Assembly (NCBI RefSeq): GCF_000735435.1 | Contig: NZ_JMPP01000047.1 | Span: 1 to 64,000 of the forward strand | Direction: 5' to 3' | DNA length: 64,000 nt | From: Klebsiella planticola ATCC 33531 | Lineage (GTDB): Bacteria > Pseudomonadota > Gammaproteobacteria > Enterobacterales > Enterobacteriaceae | In this document: one piece after another, positions 46,972 through 55,848 of the stretch | Position numbering within the stretch: the stretch's first letter is position 1 | Layout of the letters: the number at the start of each line of letters is the position of its first letter | Notes under the pieces: model-generated | Told to the model about the DNA's origin: nothing | The model's input: the letters and a program-made list of their open reading frames with translations, nothing else | Databases searched by the model: none | Position numbers and translations under genes: made by a program

Positions 46972-48036
46972 TTGAAGACAATAGTAAAAACGCTGGCCAT
47001 CTGCGTGATGGCGAGTGGCCTGGTGGCTCAGTCGGTATACGCCGGGCCGCTGGTCATTCAGGAACAGGGAAGCTTTTCTGCTGGTGGCACTATCATCACC
47101 GCTCCAGGAACATTTGACGCGAAAAAGCCGCTGGATTCAGCTGGCCAAACCTATCATGGCGATCATGCCTCCGTGTTCTACCAAATTCCGGAGAATCCGC
47201 ATAAATACCCTATTGTCATGCTGCACGGCGCAGGTCAGTTCTCCCGCACCTGGGAAAGCACCCCGGATGGTCGTGAAGGGTTCCAGAACATATTCCTGCG
47301 TCGTGGATTCTCAACTTATCTTGTCGATCAGCCGCGTCGGGGCAGCGCCGGGCGCACGACTGTAGAAGGTACGGTTACGCCAAAACCGGATGAACAGATG
47401 TGGTTTAATCAGTTCCGCGTTGGCGTGTGGCCAGAGTATTTTAAAGGCGTTCAGTTCTCTCACGACAAAGAAGCCCTGAATCAGTATTTCCGTCAGATGA
47501 CCCCGAATACCGGGCCGTTTGATATCAACGTTATCTCTGATGCAATGTCCGCCGTCGTGGATAAATCCGGCCCGGCTATCCTCTTCACCCACTCTCAGGG
47601 TGGCGGGCCGGGCTGGTACACGGCGATGAAAAACGACAAGGTCAAAGCTATTGTCGCCTTCGAGCCTGGCAGCAGCTTTGTCTTCCCGGAAAAAGAACTC
47701 CCTGTCCCTATGCCAAGTGCGTTCGACACGCTGAAGGGTGACCCTGTGCCGATGCAACAGTTTATGGCGCTGACTAAAATCCCGATTCTGATTATTTACG
47801 GCGATAACATCCCGGATAAACCTGTCGCCATGCCCGCGCAGGACAGCTGGCGCGTACGCCTGGCGATGGCTCGTGAGTGGCGTGACGTGGTGAACAAGCA
47901 TGGCGGGGATGTCACTGTGACGCATCTGCCTGAGACAGGTATCAAAGGTAATACCCACTTCCCGTTCTCTGACCTCAACAATGTGCAGATTGCTGATTTA
48001 GTGAGTCAGTTCCTGAAGGAAAAAGATCTGCAATAA
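46972..48036 (+). CDS. Exported alpha/beta hydrolase
   Basis: 354 residues from a TTG start, 7 bp after GAGGAT. Sec signal at residues 1-24 (VYA-GP). Oxyanion strand YPIVMLHGAGQFSRTWES, nucleophile Ser208 in FTHSQGGGPGW, acid in IYGDNIPDKP and a late His in GNTHFPFSD. Related proteins are annotated as esterase-like; substrate unknown. It follows the exported flavodoxin gene by 107 bp, with no response-regulator box of its own seen, so it may be read through from box C. Confidence 0.85.
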   Translation: MKTIVKTLAICVMASGLVAQSVYAGPLVIQEQGSFSAGGTIITAPGTFDAKKPLDSAGQTYHGDHASVFYQIPENPHKYPIVMLHGAGQFSRTWESTPDGREGFQNIFLRRGFSTYLVDQPRRGSAGRTTVEGTVTPKPDEQMWFNQFRVGVWPEYFKGVQFSHDKEALNQYFRQMTPNTGPFDINVISDAMSAVVDKSGPAILFTHSQGGGPGWYTAMKNDKVKAIVAFEPGSSFVFPEKELPVPMPSAFDTLKGDPVPMQQFMALTKIPILIIYGDNIPDKPVAMPAQDSWRVRLAMAREWRDVVNKHGGDVTVTHLPETGIKGNTHFPFSDLNNVQIADLVSQFLKEKDLQ

Positions 48037-48045
48037 CAAGAGGGG

Positions 48046-48077
48046 GTATTGAGCCTTTATTATTGAGGGCTCAATAC
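48046..48077 (+). terminator. Long hairpin after the exported hydrolase gene
   Basis: Perfect 10-bp stem GTATTGAGCC / GGCTCAATAC with a 12-base AT-rich loop, 10 bp after the stop. It marks the right end of the exported redox cluster. No T run. Confidence 0.5.
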
Positions 48078-48225
48078 ACACATCAGAATTAAAAAATGGA
48101 CAACTTTTGGTGGAAAGGTGTTGAACGTGACGGCCGACCTTGAGCAAAGAGCGGGCTTTCAGATTGTCATTGAACAGCAAATGAGAAGTGGGATGGTGAC
48201 TCAGCTGCCCGGCGTTGCCAGCATC

Positions 48226-49053
48226 TCATACGCTCAGTTCAGCAATAGCCAACTCAGCAATTTCAACCTGGACTGAAATACGATCATTGCATTCGAGCGA
48301 CCATGCCGCTGAGAGCCCGCACCATGCAATTATCCACTGCAGAAGTCGCTCTCTATTGATTCCCGACATCTCTGTGACGATCTCAAGTCGCTGTTTAAAA
48401 ATACCCGGTACTCTTGCAACATAATGCTCAGGATTACCAAGATCCGGATTGGTGAAAATATTAGCAAAGTCGAATCCTCGTTCGCCTTGTAGCCCTTTGG
48501 GATCAATGGCCAGCCAACCAGATGATGCGAAATCAAGCACGTTATCGTGATGCAAGTCACCATGTAATACAACGACGTCTTGCGCAGAGGAGAGCAGTTC
48601 CTGGGAGATCTCTGCGCACTGCGCCAGAATACCTCCATGCGCAAGGGCTGCGGGTTTTAGCGAAGAAAACCAGCGATGGAGAGGTGTAAGGTTTGGCAAG
48701 GGTTTATCTGACTTGCGGTGAAGCCTGTTCGCAGTTGCACACAAAATATGACAGGCTTCATTGTCTTGACCATTTCTGGACATCGTTGACAGTGCTGCCG
48801 TTCCCGTAGCGCGAGCGAGTAGAATAGCTTCTTTTTCATAAGCAAGAACCTGCGCTGCACCGTTACCTTCCCACCATGCCATCAGTGAGTTCCCGGTTTG
48901 CTCATCCGCATCATCAGTCACTTTCAGCATAGCCTTAATACCCTGCGTTGCTGTTTTTACCGGGAGCAAGGTTGATGTATGCGTTATAAATTTCTCGCCA
49001 TCCGGAATGAGTAACCAACGATTTAACCAAAAACTTAACGTGTCTGTATCCAT
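48226..49053 (-). CDS. APH(6)-like aminoglycoside/hydroxyurea phosphotransferase family protein
   Basis: 275 residues of the APH_6/hur kinase family, which contains streptomycin 6-phosphotransferases. The catalytic loop is VVLHGDLHHDNVL (Asp166, Asn171), followed by LAIDPKGLQGERGFDFANIF (Asp184, metal ligand). The N-terminal lobe has AMLKVTDD with the ATP-contact Lys. Whether it acts on streptomycin cannot be told from sequence; many chromosomal members have other or no known substrates. It is a single gene flanked by non-coding DNA. Confidence 0.82.
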   Translation of the reverse strand: MDTDTLSFWLNRWLLIPDGEKFITHTSTLLPVKTATQGIKAMLKVTDDADEQTGNSLMAWWEGNGAAQVLAYEKEAILLARATGTAALSTMSRNGQDNEACHILCATANRLHRKSDKPLPNLTPLHRWFSSLKPAALAHGGILAQCAEISQELLSSAQDVVVLHGDLHHDNVLDFASSGWLAIDPKGLQGERGFDFANIFTNPDLGNPEHYVARVPGIFKQRLEIVTEMSGINRERLLQWIIAWCGLSAAWSLECNDRISVQVEIAELAIAELSV

Positions 49054-49163
49054 CGATATTCCTTTAAAATCCTTATTGCCGCCGGGCGTGCTGAGGCATA
49101 CATCCGAACTATATTAACCTATGGATCCCGATATTCCCTGAAGTTGTACTGTGGATTGAGAAC

Positions 49164-49189
49164 GTCCATTTCTGGCACAAAGCAGGGAC
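49164..49189. repeat. Dispersed hairpin repeat, degenerate copy 9
   Basis: GTCCATTTCTGGCACAAAGC followed by AGGGAC: loop and partial arms of the repeat, between the APH-like and HlyD genes. No gene is seen in the 242-bp gap. Confidence 0.5.
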
Positions 49190-49295
49190 CTGGCAAGCTG
49201 CTGTATCAGAGCGGTTGCTCACGCTCTATTTATCGCGGCTGGAGTCACGCAAACCGCTCTTCCGCAATGCCCGCCGTCAGGACGGTTAAAAACTT

Positions 49296-50159
49296 TTAAG
49301 GCATAATGGAAACGCTGGCGGATAATCCTGCCACCAGTTCAATTCCCTCCGGTATCTTATCTAACTGGATACGTACAGGTACTCGCTGCGCGAGTCGCAC
49401 CCAGCTGAAGGTGGGATTGACATCCGGCAGCCCAAGCCCGCCCGTCTCGTCATTGCTATCATCGATTCCCCGGCCGATACTCTCCACATGCCCCGTGATG
49501 GGCGGCTCGAACCCCATCAGCGAAATTTGTGCGGCGTTCCCGATACGAATATGACGCAGTTTGGTCTCTTCAAAATAACCTACCACCCAGAAACTGTGCG
49601 CATCGACAACGGCGACCTTTGTCTCTCCCACCGTGGCGTAGTCGCCTGGGCGAAGTCGAAGATGCGTGACGTAGCCGGCAACCGGTGCGCGCACGGTAGC
49701 ATGAGATAAATTAAGCTGCGCCAGTTCCAGCGCAGCCAGCGCCCCCTGATAATTGGCCGCCGCGACGCGTGCTGCACTGCCTGTTTGCTGGATGTCCTCG
49801 CCGGAGATGACCCCTTTAATGAGCGCTCGTCGCCTGGCCGCATCCTGGCGCATCAGCATCTCATGACGTTTTGCTTCAACGTCGGCCTGCGCGCTGAGCA
49901 CGGCCAGCTTCAGCCAGCGCGGGTCGATAGCATAAAGCACGTCGCCCTGGTTAACCCACTGATTATCCCGGACAGCCACGCGGCTCACCGGCCCGGAAAC
50001 ATCCGGCGCAATCTGCACCACATCTGCCCTAACCCGTCCATCGCGAGTCCAGGGCGTCTGCGCATACTGTTTCCAGAAAATAAACGCCACGCAAGTCGCC
50101 ACCGCCACTGCGATTAACGTCAGCGCGTAACGACCGAGCAAAGAGAGTAAAGGTTTCAT
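49296..50159 (-). CDS. AaeA/HlyD-type membrane-fusion protein
   Basis: 287 residues. N-terminal TM (about 10-28), the PWTRDGRVRADVVQIAPDVS motif typical of AaeA-type adaptors, a short coiled coil and LSHATVRAPVAGYVTHLRLR. Periplasmic partner of the FUSC protein. The start overlaps the DUF1656 stop by 4 bp. It is last in a three-gene operon. Confidence 0.9.
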   Translation of the reverse strand: MKPLLSLLGRYALTLIAVAVATCVAFIFWKQYAQTPWTRDGRVRADVVQIAPDVSGPVSRVAVRDNQWVNQGDVLYAIDPRWLKLAVLSAQADVEAKRHEMLMRQDAARRRALIKGVISGEDIQQTGSAARVAAANYQGALAALELAQLNLSHATVRAPVAGYVTHLRLRPGDYATVGETKVAVVDAHSFWVVGYFEETKLRHIRIGNAAQISLMGFEPPITGHVESIGRGIDDSNDETGGLGLPDVNPTFSWVRLAQRVPVRIQLDKIPEGIELVAGLSASVSIMP

Positions 50160-50371
50160 GCGAATAACCCCAGTGTGGTCAGGCCCTGCAAAAGCAGGAA
50201 AAAGGTCACGATATAGGTTGAGACATCAAGCAACGGGCGTAAGGGCAAACGCCGGTAAAGTCTGCTGAACGAAAAAAGCGGCACGAGTAACAGCGTACAG
50301 ACCAGAGCGATAAGCGCGGTCAGCAGCAGCCCGGGGATAAAAACACCGCCGATATTGATGTCATTTATCAT
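50156..50371 (-). CDS. DUF1656 (AaeX-like) small membrane protein
   Basis: 71 residues from ATG 50371 (MINDINIGGVFIPGLLLTAL); the longer upstream frame lies inside the FUSC gene. Two TM segments with an Arg-rich loop (SRLYRRLPLRP). AaeX of E. coli accompanies AaeA/AaeB without a defined role. It overlaps FUSC by 11 bp and the HlyD gene by 4 bp. Confidence 0.88.
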   Translation of the reverse strand: MINDINIGGVFIPGLLLTALIALVCTLLLVPLFSFSRLYRRLPLRPLLDVSTYIVTFFLLLQGLTTLGLFA

Positions 50372-52400
50372 GGGTAGGTTCCTTGTTCTGCGTCCGTAGC
50401 GCGCAGTGCAGATCAACCAGCCGGTCGACAAACTGGCATGACTGTTCATTTGTCGCGGGCAAGCAGAGAGCTGCCATTACGGCAAGACGCTCGCGTAAGA
50501 CGGCGGTTTCCGTTGTACCGGTCAGATGATAAAGCACATCGTTGATCTCGCTGCCTGCGGGCGTATCGCAACGGCGCAAGCGCATCACACAGAGACCAAT
50601 GCGCAGAAAGTGTACCAGGCTCTCAAGCGCCCGTGCGGATGACGGCCCGCTGCGCGGCAAGCGTGGCAGCAACAGCGCGGCCCGGTCGATCATCAGATTG
50701 GTCCAGTGCGTTTCATCGCCTTTAAACACGCCGTTCACGCTGCGGCGAATATCGCGTTGGCAAAGTTTTAGCAGACGGTTTATCGCCGCGTCCGCCTGCA
50801 CGGTTTGCAGCAGACTCATGCCGATAACCGCAAAGCCGGTCGCGAAAAACAGAGCGATAGCGGTGTTGGCCGCGTCGGCGAAGTCGCCGCTGTAGCGTGC
50901 GCCCAGCTCGCATAGCACAGGCAGCGTCAGGGTAATCCCCATCGCCATAAAAGTCGTGGGCGGCCGCGCCTGCAGTGACCCGGCAAGCAGATAGACCGGG
51001 GCAAGCGCCGCCACCAGCACCGGGAAATCGCTGAGCGGGGGAAGCAGCGCGAAGCTGTAGATAAGGCTTATCAATACGCCCCAGACGGAACCGATAATGT
51101 ATTTGACAATATGCGGGGCCGGCGTATCGAAACTGCCAAACAGCGTGCAGCAAACCCCAAGAATCGAGACCGCCGTGCCGCCATCGGGCCAGGCGGAGTA
51201 AATCCATAGCAGACAGCCGCCCAGAATGATGACAAAAGCGCCCAGCGCCGTTCGGGCGGCACTGAGGGCATCGCGATGGAAAACATACCCTTTCGCCGCA
51301 TGATCTTCTGCCTGAATGGGGGCGGATTTGGCGTGATGGATGGCATCCGAAAGACGCTCACACTGTTGCAGGAGGGTCATCAACTCAACGATATAGCGTA
51401 AGAAATTCACCCGCAGCGCCTCCTCAAACGTCAGTGCCTGCGCAGCGTGCCGCTGTGCTAACTGCGCGCTGCGTTGTTGAAGCGCATCCGCTGTTTTTTT
51501 GCGTTTCCCGGTATTGTCACAGGTCAGCCAGGCCTGAACATCATCCAGCAGCGTCTGTATATCGGCGGGCATCTCCGCGATCGCCTGTAAACGATCGCAT
51601 AATTCGCCGTTGACAATAACTAACCGCGCCAGCCTGTCATGGAGCGCTTTCCTGGCCTGGCGGACCGGAACCGAAAGCGCAAAATCATACGGGATGTGGT
51701 GGCTGACGCCCTGCAGGAACTGTAGCGCCAGCGCCAGATGCAGCGGTTCTGACTGCGCGTTGGACTTGCCCGCCAGAGTGTCGGCAATCCGCTGACGCGT
51801 GGCCTGCAGCGTCTGCGCTAATTTGCTGTTAAACAGCCCTGATATCCGGGTAGGCAAAATATACCGGTGAATCAGCGCGGCGCAGACGATGCCGATGGTG
51901 ATCTCCTGTAGCCGAATGATGGCGATGTTAAACACCGTGCCGGGGTCAGAGACGGCAGGAAAACCAATCAGGCTTGCGGTATAACCGGCCAGTACAAAGG
52001 CATAGGCGCGGGGCGTGCGTTCAAGCAGGGATAAATAGAGGCAGAAGCTGATCCAGCCTGCCAGAATCACGCTGCATAAAATCGGCGTATTCACAAACGT
52101 GGGCACAATCAACACCGTGGCCCCCGCGCCGGCCACGGTCCCTGCCAGGCGATATAGACTCCTGCTCAAAGACGCGCCCACCGAGGTTTGCGAAACGATA
52201 TAGACGGTGATGATGGCCCATGAGGGCCGTTCAAGGCCAATCGCCAGAGCAATGTAATACGCGAGCATCGCGGCGACAAAACTCCTGACGGAATAGAGCA
52301 GCGCATGGGCGTCGCTCAGCAGCGCGGGTGAGGCTATGCGGTCTGACCAACGGCTTATCGCGTGCAAAGCACGACTATGATGGGGAGTGAATTTGCTCAT
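50361..52400 (-). CDS. AaeB-like FUSC-family efflux permease
   Basis: 679 residues. N-terminal TM bundle (ALLYSVRSFVAAMLAYYIAL, then RPSWAIITVYIVSQTSVGAS) and a second one after residue about 370 (LGAFVIILGGCLLWIYSAWP), separated by a cytoplasmic helical region: the FUSC two-bundle plan. AaeB exports aromatic carboxylic acids, and this protein probably exports organic acids or phenolics. Gene order here is B-X-A, whereas E. coli has X-A-B with a LysR. It is divergent from an AraC gene 77 bp away. Confidence 0.9.
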   Translation of the reverse strand: MSKFTPHHSRALHAISRWSDRIASPALLSDAHALLYSVRSFVAAMLAYYIALAIGLERPSWAIITVYIVSQTSVGASLSRSLYRLAGTVAGAGATVLIVPTFVNTPILCSVILAGWISFCLYLSLLERTPRAYAFVLAGYTASLIGFPAVSDPGTVFNIAIIRLQEITIGIVCAALIHRYILPTRISGLFNSKLAQTLQATRQRIADTLAGKSNAQSEPLHLALALQFLQGVSHHIPYDFALSVPVRQARKALHDRLARLVIVNGELCDRLQAIAEMPADIQTLLDDVQAWLTCDNTGKRKKTADALQQRSAQLAQRHAAQALTFEEALRVNFLRYIVELMTLLQQCERLSDAIHHAKSAPIQAEDHAAKGYVFHRDALSAARTALGAFVIILGGCLLWIYSAWPDGGTAVSILGVCCTLFGSFDTPAPHIVKYIIGSVWGVLISLIYSFALLPPLSDFPVLVAALAPVYLLAGSLQARPPTTFMAMGITLTLPVLCELGARYSGDFADAANTAIALFFATGFAVIGMSLLQTVQADAAINRLLKLCQRDIRRSVNGVFKGDETHWTNLMIDRAALLLPRLPRSGPSSARALESLVHFLRIGLCVMRLRRCDTPAGSEINDVLYHLTGTTETAVLRERLAVMAALCLPATNEQSCQFVDRLVDLHCALRTQNKEPTHDK

Positions 52401-52477
52401 GCCGGGAATTATTCCCGCTTTGCGCTTGTCCTTAAATACTCTATTCTGTCAAAAAATACCTAAATGTTGCCAATGAG

Positions 52478-53272
52478 ATGCCATCCAGACTTGCCCATAC
52501 CCTGTTTGATCCCGATAGCACGCCGAGCCCGGCCGTCGCGCGGCATATTGATTTCGTTGATTATGCAGCAGAAGTGCCGGTTCATACGCACCGCAAGGGG
52601 CAACTGATTGTTGCCCTGTATGGGGCAGTGATTTGTCGCGCGGAAAACGATATCTGGATAGTGCCGCCAGATTGCGCGGTGTGGATCCCCGGCGGGATCC
52701 CCCATAGCGCCAAAGCGACCTGGAATGCGCATCTCAACTATTTGTTTATTGAACCCGGCGCCGCCGCGCTGCCGGAAAAATGTTGCACGCTGGCAATTTC
52801 TCCGCTGATTAAACAGTTAGTTGACCGCTTAACGAATGAGGGGGTTGATTACGTAGCGGAGAGCCATGCTGGCAGGCTGATCAGAGTGACGCTCGATGAA
52901 CTGGCCACCATGCCGCAGCAGCAATTGAGTCTGCCGGTTTCGGCACACCCTAAGATCCGCGCCATGGCTGATGCGCTGGTCAGCCACCCGGAGGATCGCA
53001 GCACGTTTAAAGCCTGGGCGAAACGGCTGGCGCTCAGCGAGCGTTCATTAGCACGCCTGATGCTGCGCGAAACCGGGCTGACCTTCGGGCGCTGGCGTCA
53101 GCAACTGCATTTGATTATTGCCCTCCGGGAGCTGGCAAGTGGGGTATCGGTGCAAAATGTCGCGGCTAATCTGGGGTATGAGTCGGTAAATGCGTTTATC
53201 ACCATGTTCAGAAAAACGATGGGTAGCACGCCCGCGCACTATTTTGCCGGTCGAAGAACGGCAGCTCCCTGA
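52478..53272 (+). CDS. AraC-family regulator with N-terminal cupin
   Basis: 264 residues. The cupin sensor half has VPVHTHRKGQLIVALYGAVI and VPPDCAVWIPGGIPHSAKAT; the C-terminal HTH pair includes WAKRLALSERSLARLMLRET and VAANLGYESVNAFITMFRKT. This layout is common for regulators of adjacent exporters. It is divergent from the FUSC pump operon, which it presumably controls. A full-length hairpin repeat starts 30 bp after its stop. Confidence 0.9.
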   Translation: MPSRLAHTLFDPDSTPSPAVARHIDFVDYAAEVPVHTHRKGQLIVALYGAVICRAENDIWIVPPDCAVWIPGGIPHSAKATWNAHLNYLFIEPGAAALPEKCCTLAISPLIKQLVDRLTNEGVDYVAESHAGRLIRVTLDELATMPQQQLSLPVSAHPKIRAMADALVSHPEDRSTFKAWAKRLALSERSLARLMLRETGLTFGRWRQQLHLIIALRELASGVSVQNVAANLGYESVNAFITMFRKTMGSTPAHYFAGRRTAAP

Positions 53273-53301
53273 GTGACGCGCAGGCTGGATACGGCGGTGC
53301 C

Positions 53302-53369
53302 ATGTCCGCATCTGGCACGGAGCGGACGAGCTGGCTGGGCTGGAGGTCCGCTATGAGCGAGGAGCGGAT
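53302..53369. repeat. Dispersed hairpin repeat, full-length copy 10 (best copy)
   Basis: First hairpin GTCCGCATCTGGCACGGAGC..GGAC, linker GAGCTGGCTGGGCTGGA, second hairpin GGTCCGCTATGAGCGAGGAG..CGGA. It lies between convergent araC and MDR genes. Confidence 0.75.
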
Positions 53370-53468
53370 ATGCCGCCCCTCTTCCATGAGGCAGCGGATT
53401 TAGTTCCTGAGGCAACAGACTTCAGCAATTGTCTATTTATCGTGGGCAGACGCAAACAGCAGTTGTTG

Positions 53469-54488
53469 TTATTCTTGTATCTTAACGACAACTTTGCCCT
53501 TCGCATGTCCCCCAGCAAGATAGTCAAGAGCATCCTTTGTCGCTGCAAAGGGAAAAACCTTGTCGATCACAGGGATGATGTGTTCCGCTTCTGTGAGTTT
53601 GCTTATTTGAGTTAATTGAGCGCCATCAGGTCGAACGAAGAGAAATGAATAGGTCAGGCCCCGTTTTTTCGTAAGACGTATAATCTTACGGCTCATCAGC
53701 CCGAACACAAAACGCAGTAAGAAGTTCAATCCCCGGGCCTGTGCGAACGCGGCATCTAACGGCCCGATGAGAGAAATAATCTTTCCGCCAGGTTTAAGAA
53801 TTTGAGTGGACTTTTCAATCACATCCCCCCTGAGGGTACCCAGAACAATATCGTAGCCACTCAGCACGTTATCGAACGCCTGCTTTTTATAATCAATCAC
53901 CTCATCGGCCCCAAGACGGCTTACCCAGTCAACATTCTCTGTACTCGTTGTCGTTCCCACGTTTGCGCCCAGGTGCTTCGCCAGCTGGATGGCAAAGCTG
54001 CCAATGCCTCCGGAACCAGCGGGTATAAAAACGTTCTGACCAGGCCTGAGCCCGGCACGTTCTGTCAGCGCCTGCCAGGACGTGAGGCTCACCATCGGTA
54101 ACGAAGCCGCTTCTACGAAACTCAGATTTGCGGGTTTCAGGGCCGCAGCGTTTTCAGGGACTCGTGCAAATTCGGCAAGGGAGCCTGTTCCCGTATCGAA
54201 AATACTGGCAAAAATTTCGTCACCCGGGATAAAACGGGTTACACGAGCCCCCACTGCAACGACGACCCCGGCCAAATCACTGCCCAGCGTCGCAGGGAGT
54301 TTAAAATGCAATACCGGCTTAAACATTCCGGTTGGGATCATGTTGTCAATCGGATTAAGGCCAACCGCATGTACCTTCACCAGGATTTCATCAGCGCCGG
54401 GGGAAGGAAAATCCACGACATCGAATCCCAGCTCAGGGGATTTACCATAACGTTTAAACGTAAAGGCTTCCATCGTTCTGCTTTTCAT
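53469..54488 (-). CDS. NADP-dependent MDR oxidoreductase (quinone-reductase type)
   Basis: Start at ATG 54488 (MKSRTMEAFT), overlapping the upstream 4TM gene by 4 bp. 339 residues. Zinc-free medium-chain reductase: VGLNPIDNMIPTG, the cofactor loop IPAGSGGIGSFAIQLAKHLG and LGSDLAGVVVAVG; no catalytic Cys/His zinc set. It probably reduces quinones or enones. It is last gene of the OYE-SDR-SDR-4TM-MDR operon. Cytoplasmic. Confidence 0.88.
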   Translation of the reverse strand: MKSRTMEAFTFKRYGKSPELGFDVVDFPSPGADEILVKVHAVGLNPIDNMIPTGMFKPVLHFKLPATLGSDLAGVVVAVGARVTRFIPGDEIFASIFDTGTGSLAEFARVPENAAALKPANLSFVEAASLPMVSLTSWQALTERAGLRPGQNVFIPAGSGGIGSFAIQLAKHLGANVGTTTSTENVDWVSRLGADEVIDYKKQAFDNVLSGYDIVLGTLRGDVIEKSTQILKPGGKIISLIGPLDAAFAQARGLNFLLRFVFGLMSRKIIRLTKKRGLTYSFLFVRPDGAQLTQISKLTEAEHIIPVIDKVFPFAATKDALDYLAGGHAKGKVVVKIQE

Positions 54489-54895
54489 TTGTTCTTTATC
54501 CTTTGGTATTTGCCAGTAACATTTTTCGCAGGGGCCCTGTTGCTGAGTAAAAAGGCGGCGCCCAGCAACAGCTCGATTAACACGGCAAAAAGGATCTGCC
54601 CGCTGACATGCCCTTCGCGCCATTCAGCGATGCCCAGCACGGCTGAAATAATCGCTATCGTGCTGATACCCGCGGCCAGAGCATAACGGGTCGGGGAAGG
54701 CCCGGCATTTCTGGCCAGGAAACACATAACGCTTATTCCTGCAAAGAATGCGGCCGCGCGGCGACAAATAACGTCGGTACCCGGTGTTGGCTCAATGCCC
54801 CATTGCGTTAAAAGCTGCTCCGGGAAAAACATCCATACCGTGGCCAGGATGAAAAACAACACTGCAGTCAGAACAGCCAGTTGAGAAAATTTCAT
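54485..54895 (-). CDS. Small four-TM membrane protein, function unknown
   Basis: 136 residues with four hydrophobic segments (about 6-24, 46-62, 70-87 and 100-117); it resembles the DUF4345 group in length and layout. It starts 2 bp after an SDR stop and overlaps the MDR start, so it is clearly in the operon. Its role beside soluble oxidoreductases is not known. Confidence 0.75.
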   Translation of the reverse strand: MKFSQLAVLTAVLFFILATVWMFFPEQLLTQWGIEPTPGTDVICRRAAAFFAGISVMCFLARNAGPSPTRYALAAGISTIAIISAVLGIAEWREGHVSGQILFAVLIELLLGAAFLLSNRAPAKNVTGKYQRIKNK

Positions 54896-54897
54896 TT

Positions 54898-55716
54898 TTA
54901 CTCCTTTGCATCCAGCTGAAGACTTTTACGCACGACCTTATCCAGGAATGAAGCAGGCGCGAACCTGAGGAGAAAATTCAATTTACCGGCCAGCGTTCCC
55001 GCCGTGTAGCGCACTTTTGGATGTAAAGCCTGAGCGGCTTTAACCACCACCTCACCTACTATCTCAGGGCTTTCCGCTTCGGCCATTGCCTTGCTAAGCA
55101 CTTTCGCCAGCTTAGCCCGGATCAGGTCATACTCTTCAAGCCTGGCGTCCGGCTCTATAGTATTGGCTTCAAACTGTGTTTTCATGTAAGCAGGTTCGAT
55201 GACAGAAACCCGGATACCCTGCGTGCGTAATTCATGATCCAGTGCCCCCGTATACCCCTCGACCGCATACTTACTGGCAGCATAAAGTGCCACATACGGA
55301 AACGGAACGACCCCAAGTATCGAGCCGATGTTAATAATGCGCCCACTGCCCTGGCGGCGCATGTGAGGGATCACCGCCCGGGTCAACCTGACGATGCCCA
55401 AAAAGTTGGTGTCGAACATATGCCTGGCCTGTTCGACAGAACTTTCTTCCGCCGCCGCCGGAGCGATCCCAAAGCCTGCATTATTCACCAGAAGATCTAT
55501 CCGCCCCTCCAGACGCAGCAACTCCTCAATGGCGGCCCCGACAGAAGCGTCGTCCGTCACATCAAGCGCCAGTAACGGAAACGGATGCTTTCCCGCCAGG
55601 GCGCCACGCCGGCTTGTGCCATATACCGTATACCCCGCCGCTAAAAGTTTAATTGCCGACGCTTCGCCAATACCTGAGGACGCGCCGGTAACCAACGCTA
55701 CTCGTTTTTTTGTCAT
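54898..55716 (-). CDS. SDR-family oxidoreductase
   Basis: Start placed at ATG 55716 (MTKKRVALVTGASSGIG); ATGs at 55734 and 55755 are possible but extend past the usual N-terminus. 272 residues. Classical SDR: TGASSGIG, NNAG (LLVNNAGFG), active site Ser in INIGSILG and YAASK. The C-terminal extension (LNFLLRFAPASFLDKVVRKS) is hydrophobic or amphipathic. Second SDR of the operon; substrate unknown. Confidence 0.87.
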   Translation of the reverse strand: MTKKRVALVTGASSGIGEASAIKLLAAGYTVYGTSRRGALAGKHPFPLLALDVTDDASVGAAIEELLRLEGRIDLLVNNAGFGIAPAAAEESSVEQARHMFDTNFLGIVRLTRAVIPHMRRQGSGRIINIGSILGVVPFPYVALYAASKYAVEGYTGALDHELRTQGIRVSVIEPAYMKTQFEANTIEPDARLEEYDLIRAKLAKVLSKAMAEAESPEIVGEVVVKAAQALHPKVRYTAGTLAGKLNFLLRFAPASFLDKVVRKSLQLDAKE

Positions 55717-55848
55717 GCTGAATAAGGCCTTCATGATTTGTTTGAGGTTTCTCATCGCTGCTGAGAGGAAACGCTATAAGGGATTTATATCGGGTTTACT
55801 TCTCTGCAGAACAGCCGGAAGACCGTTCTGCAGAGTGCACCTCATCGA

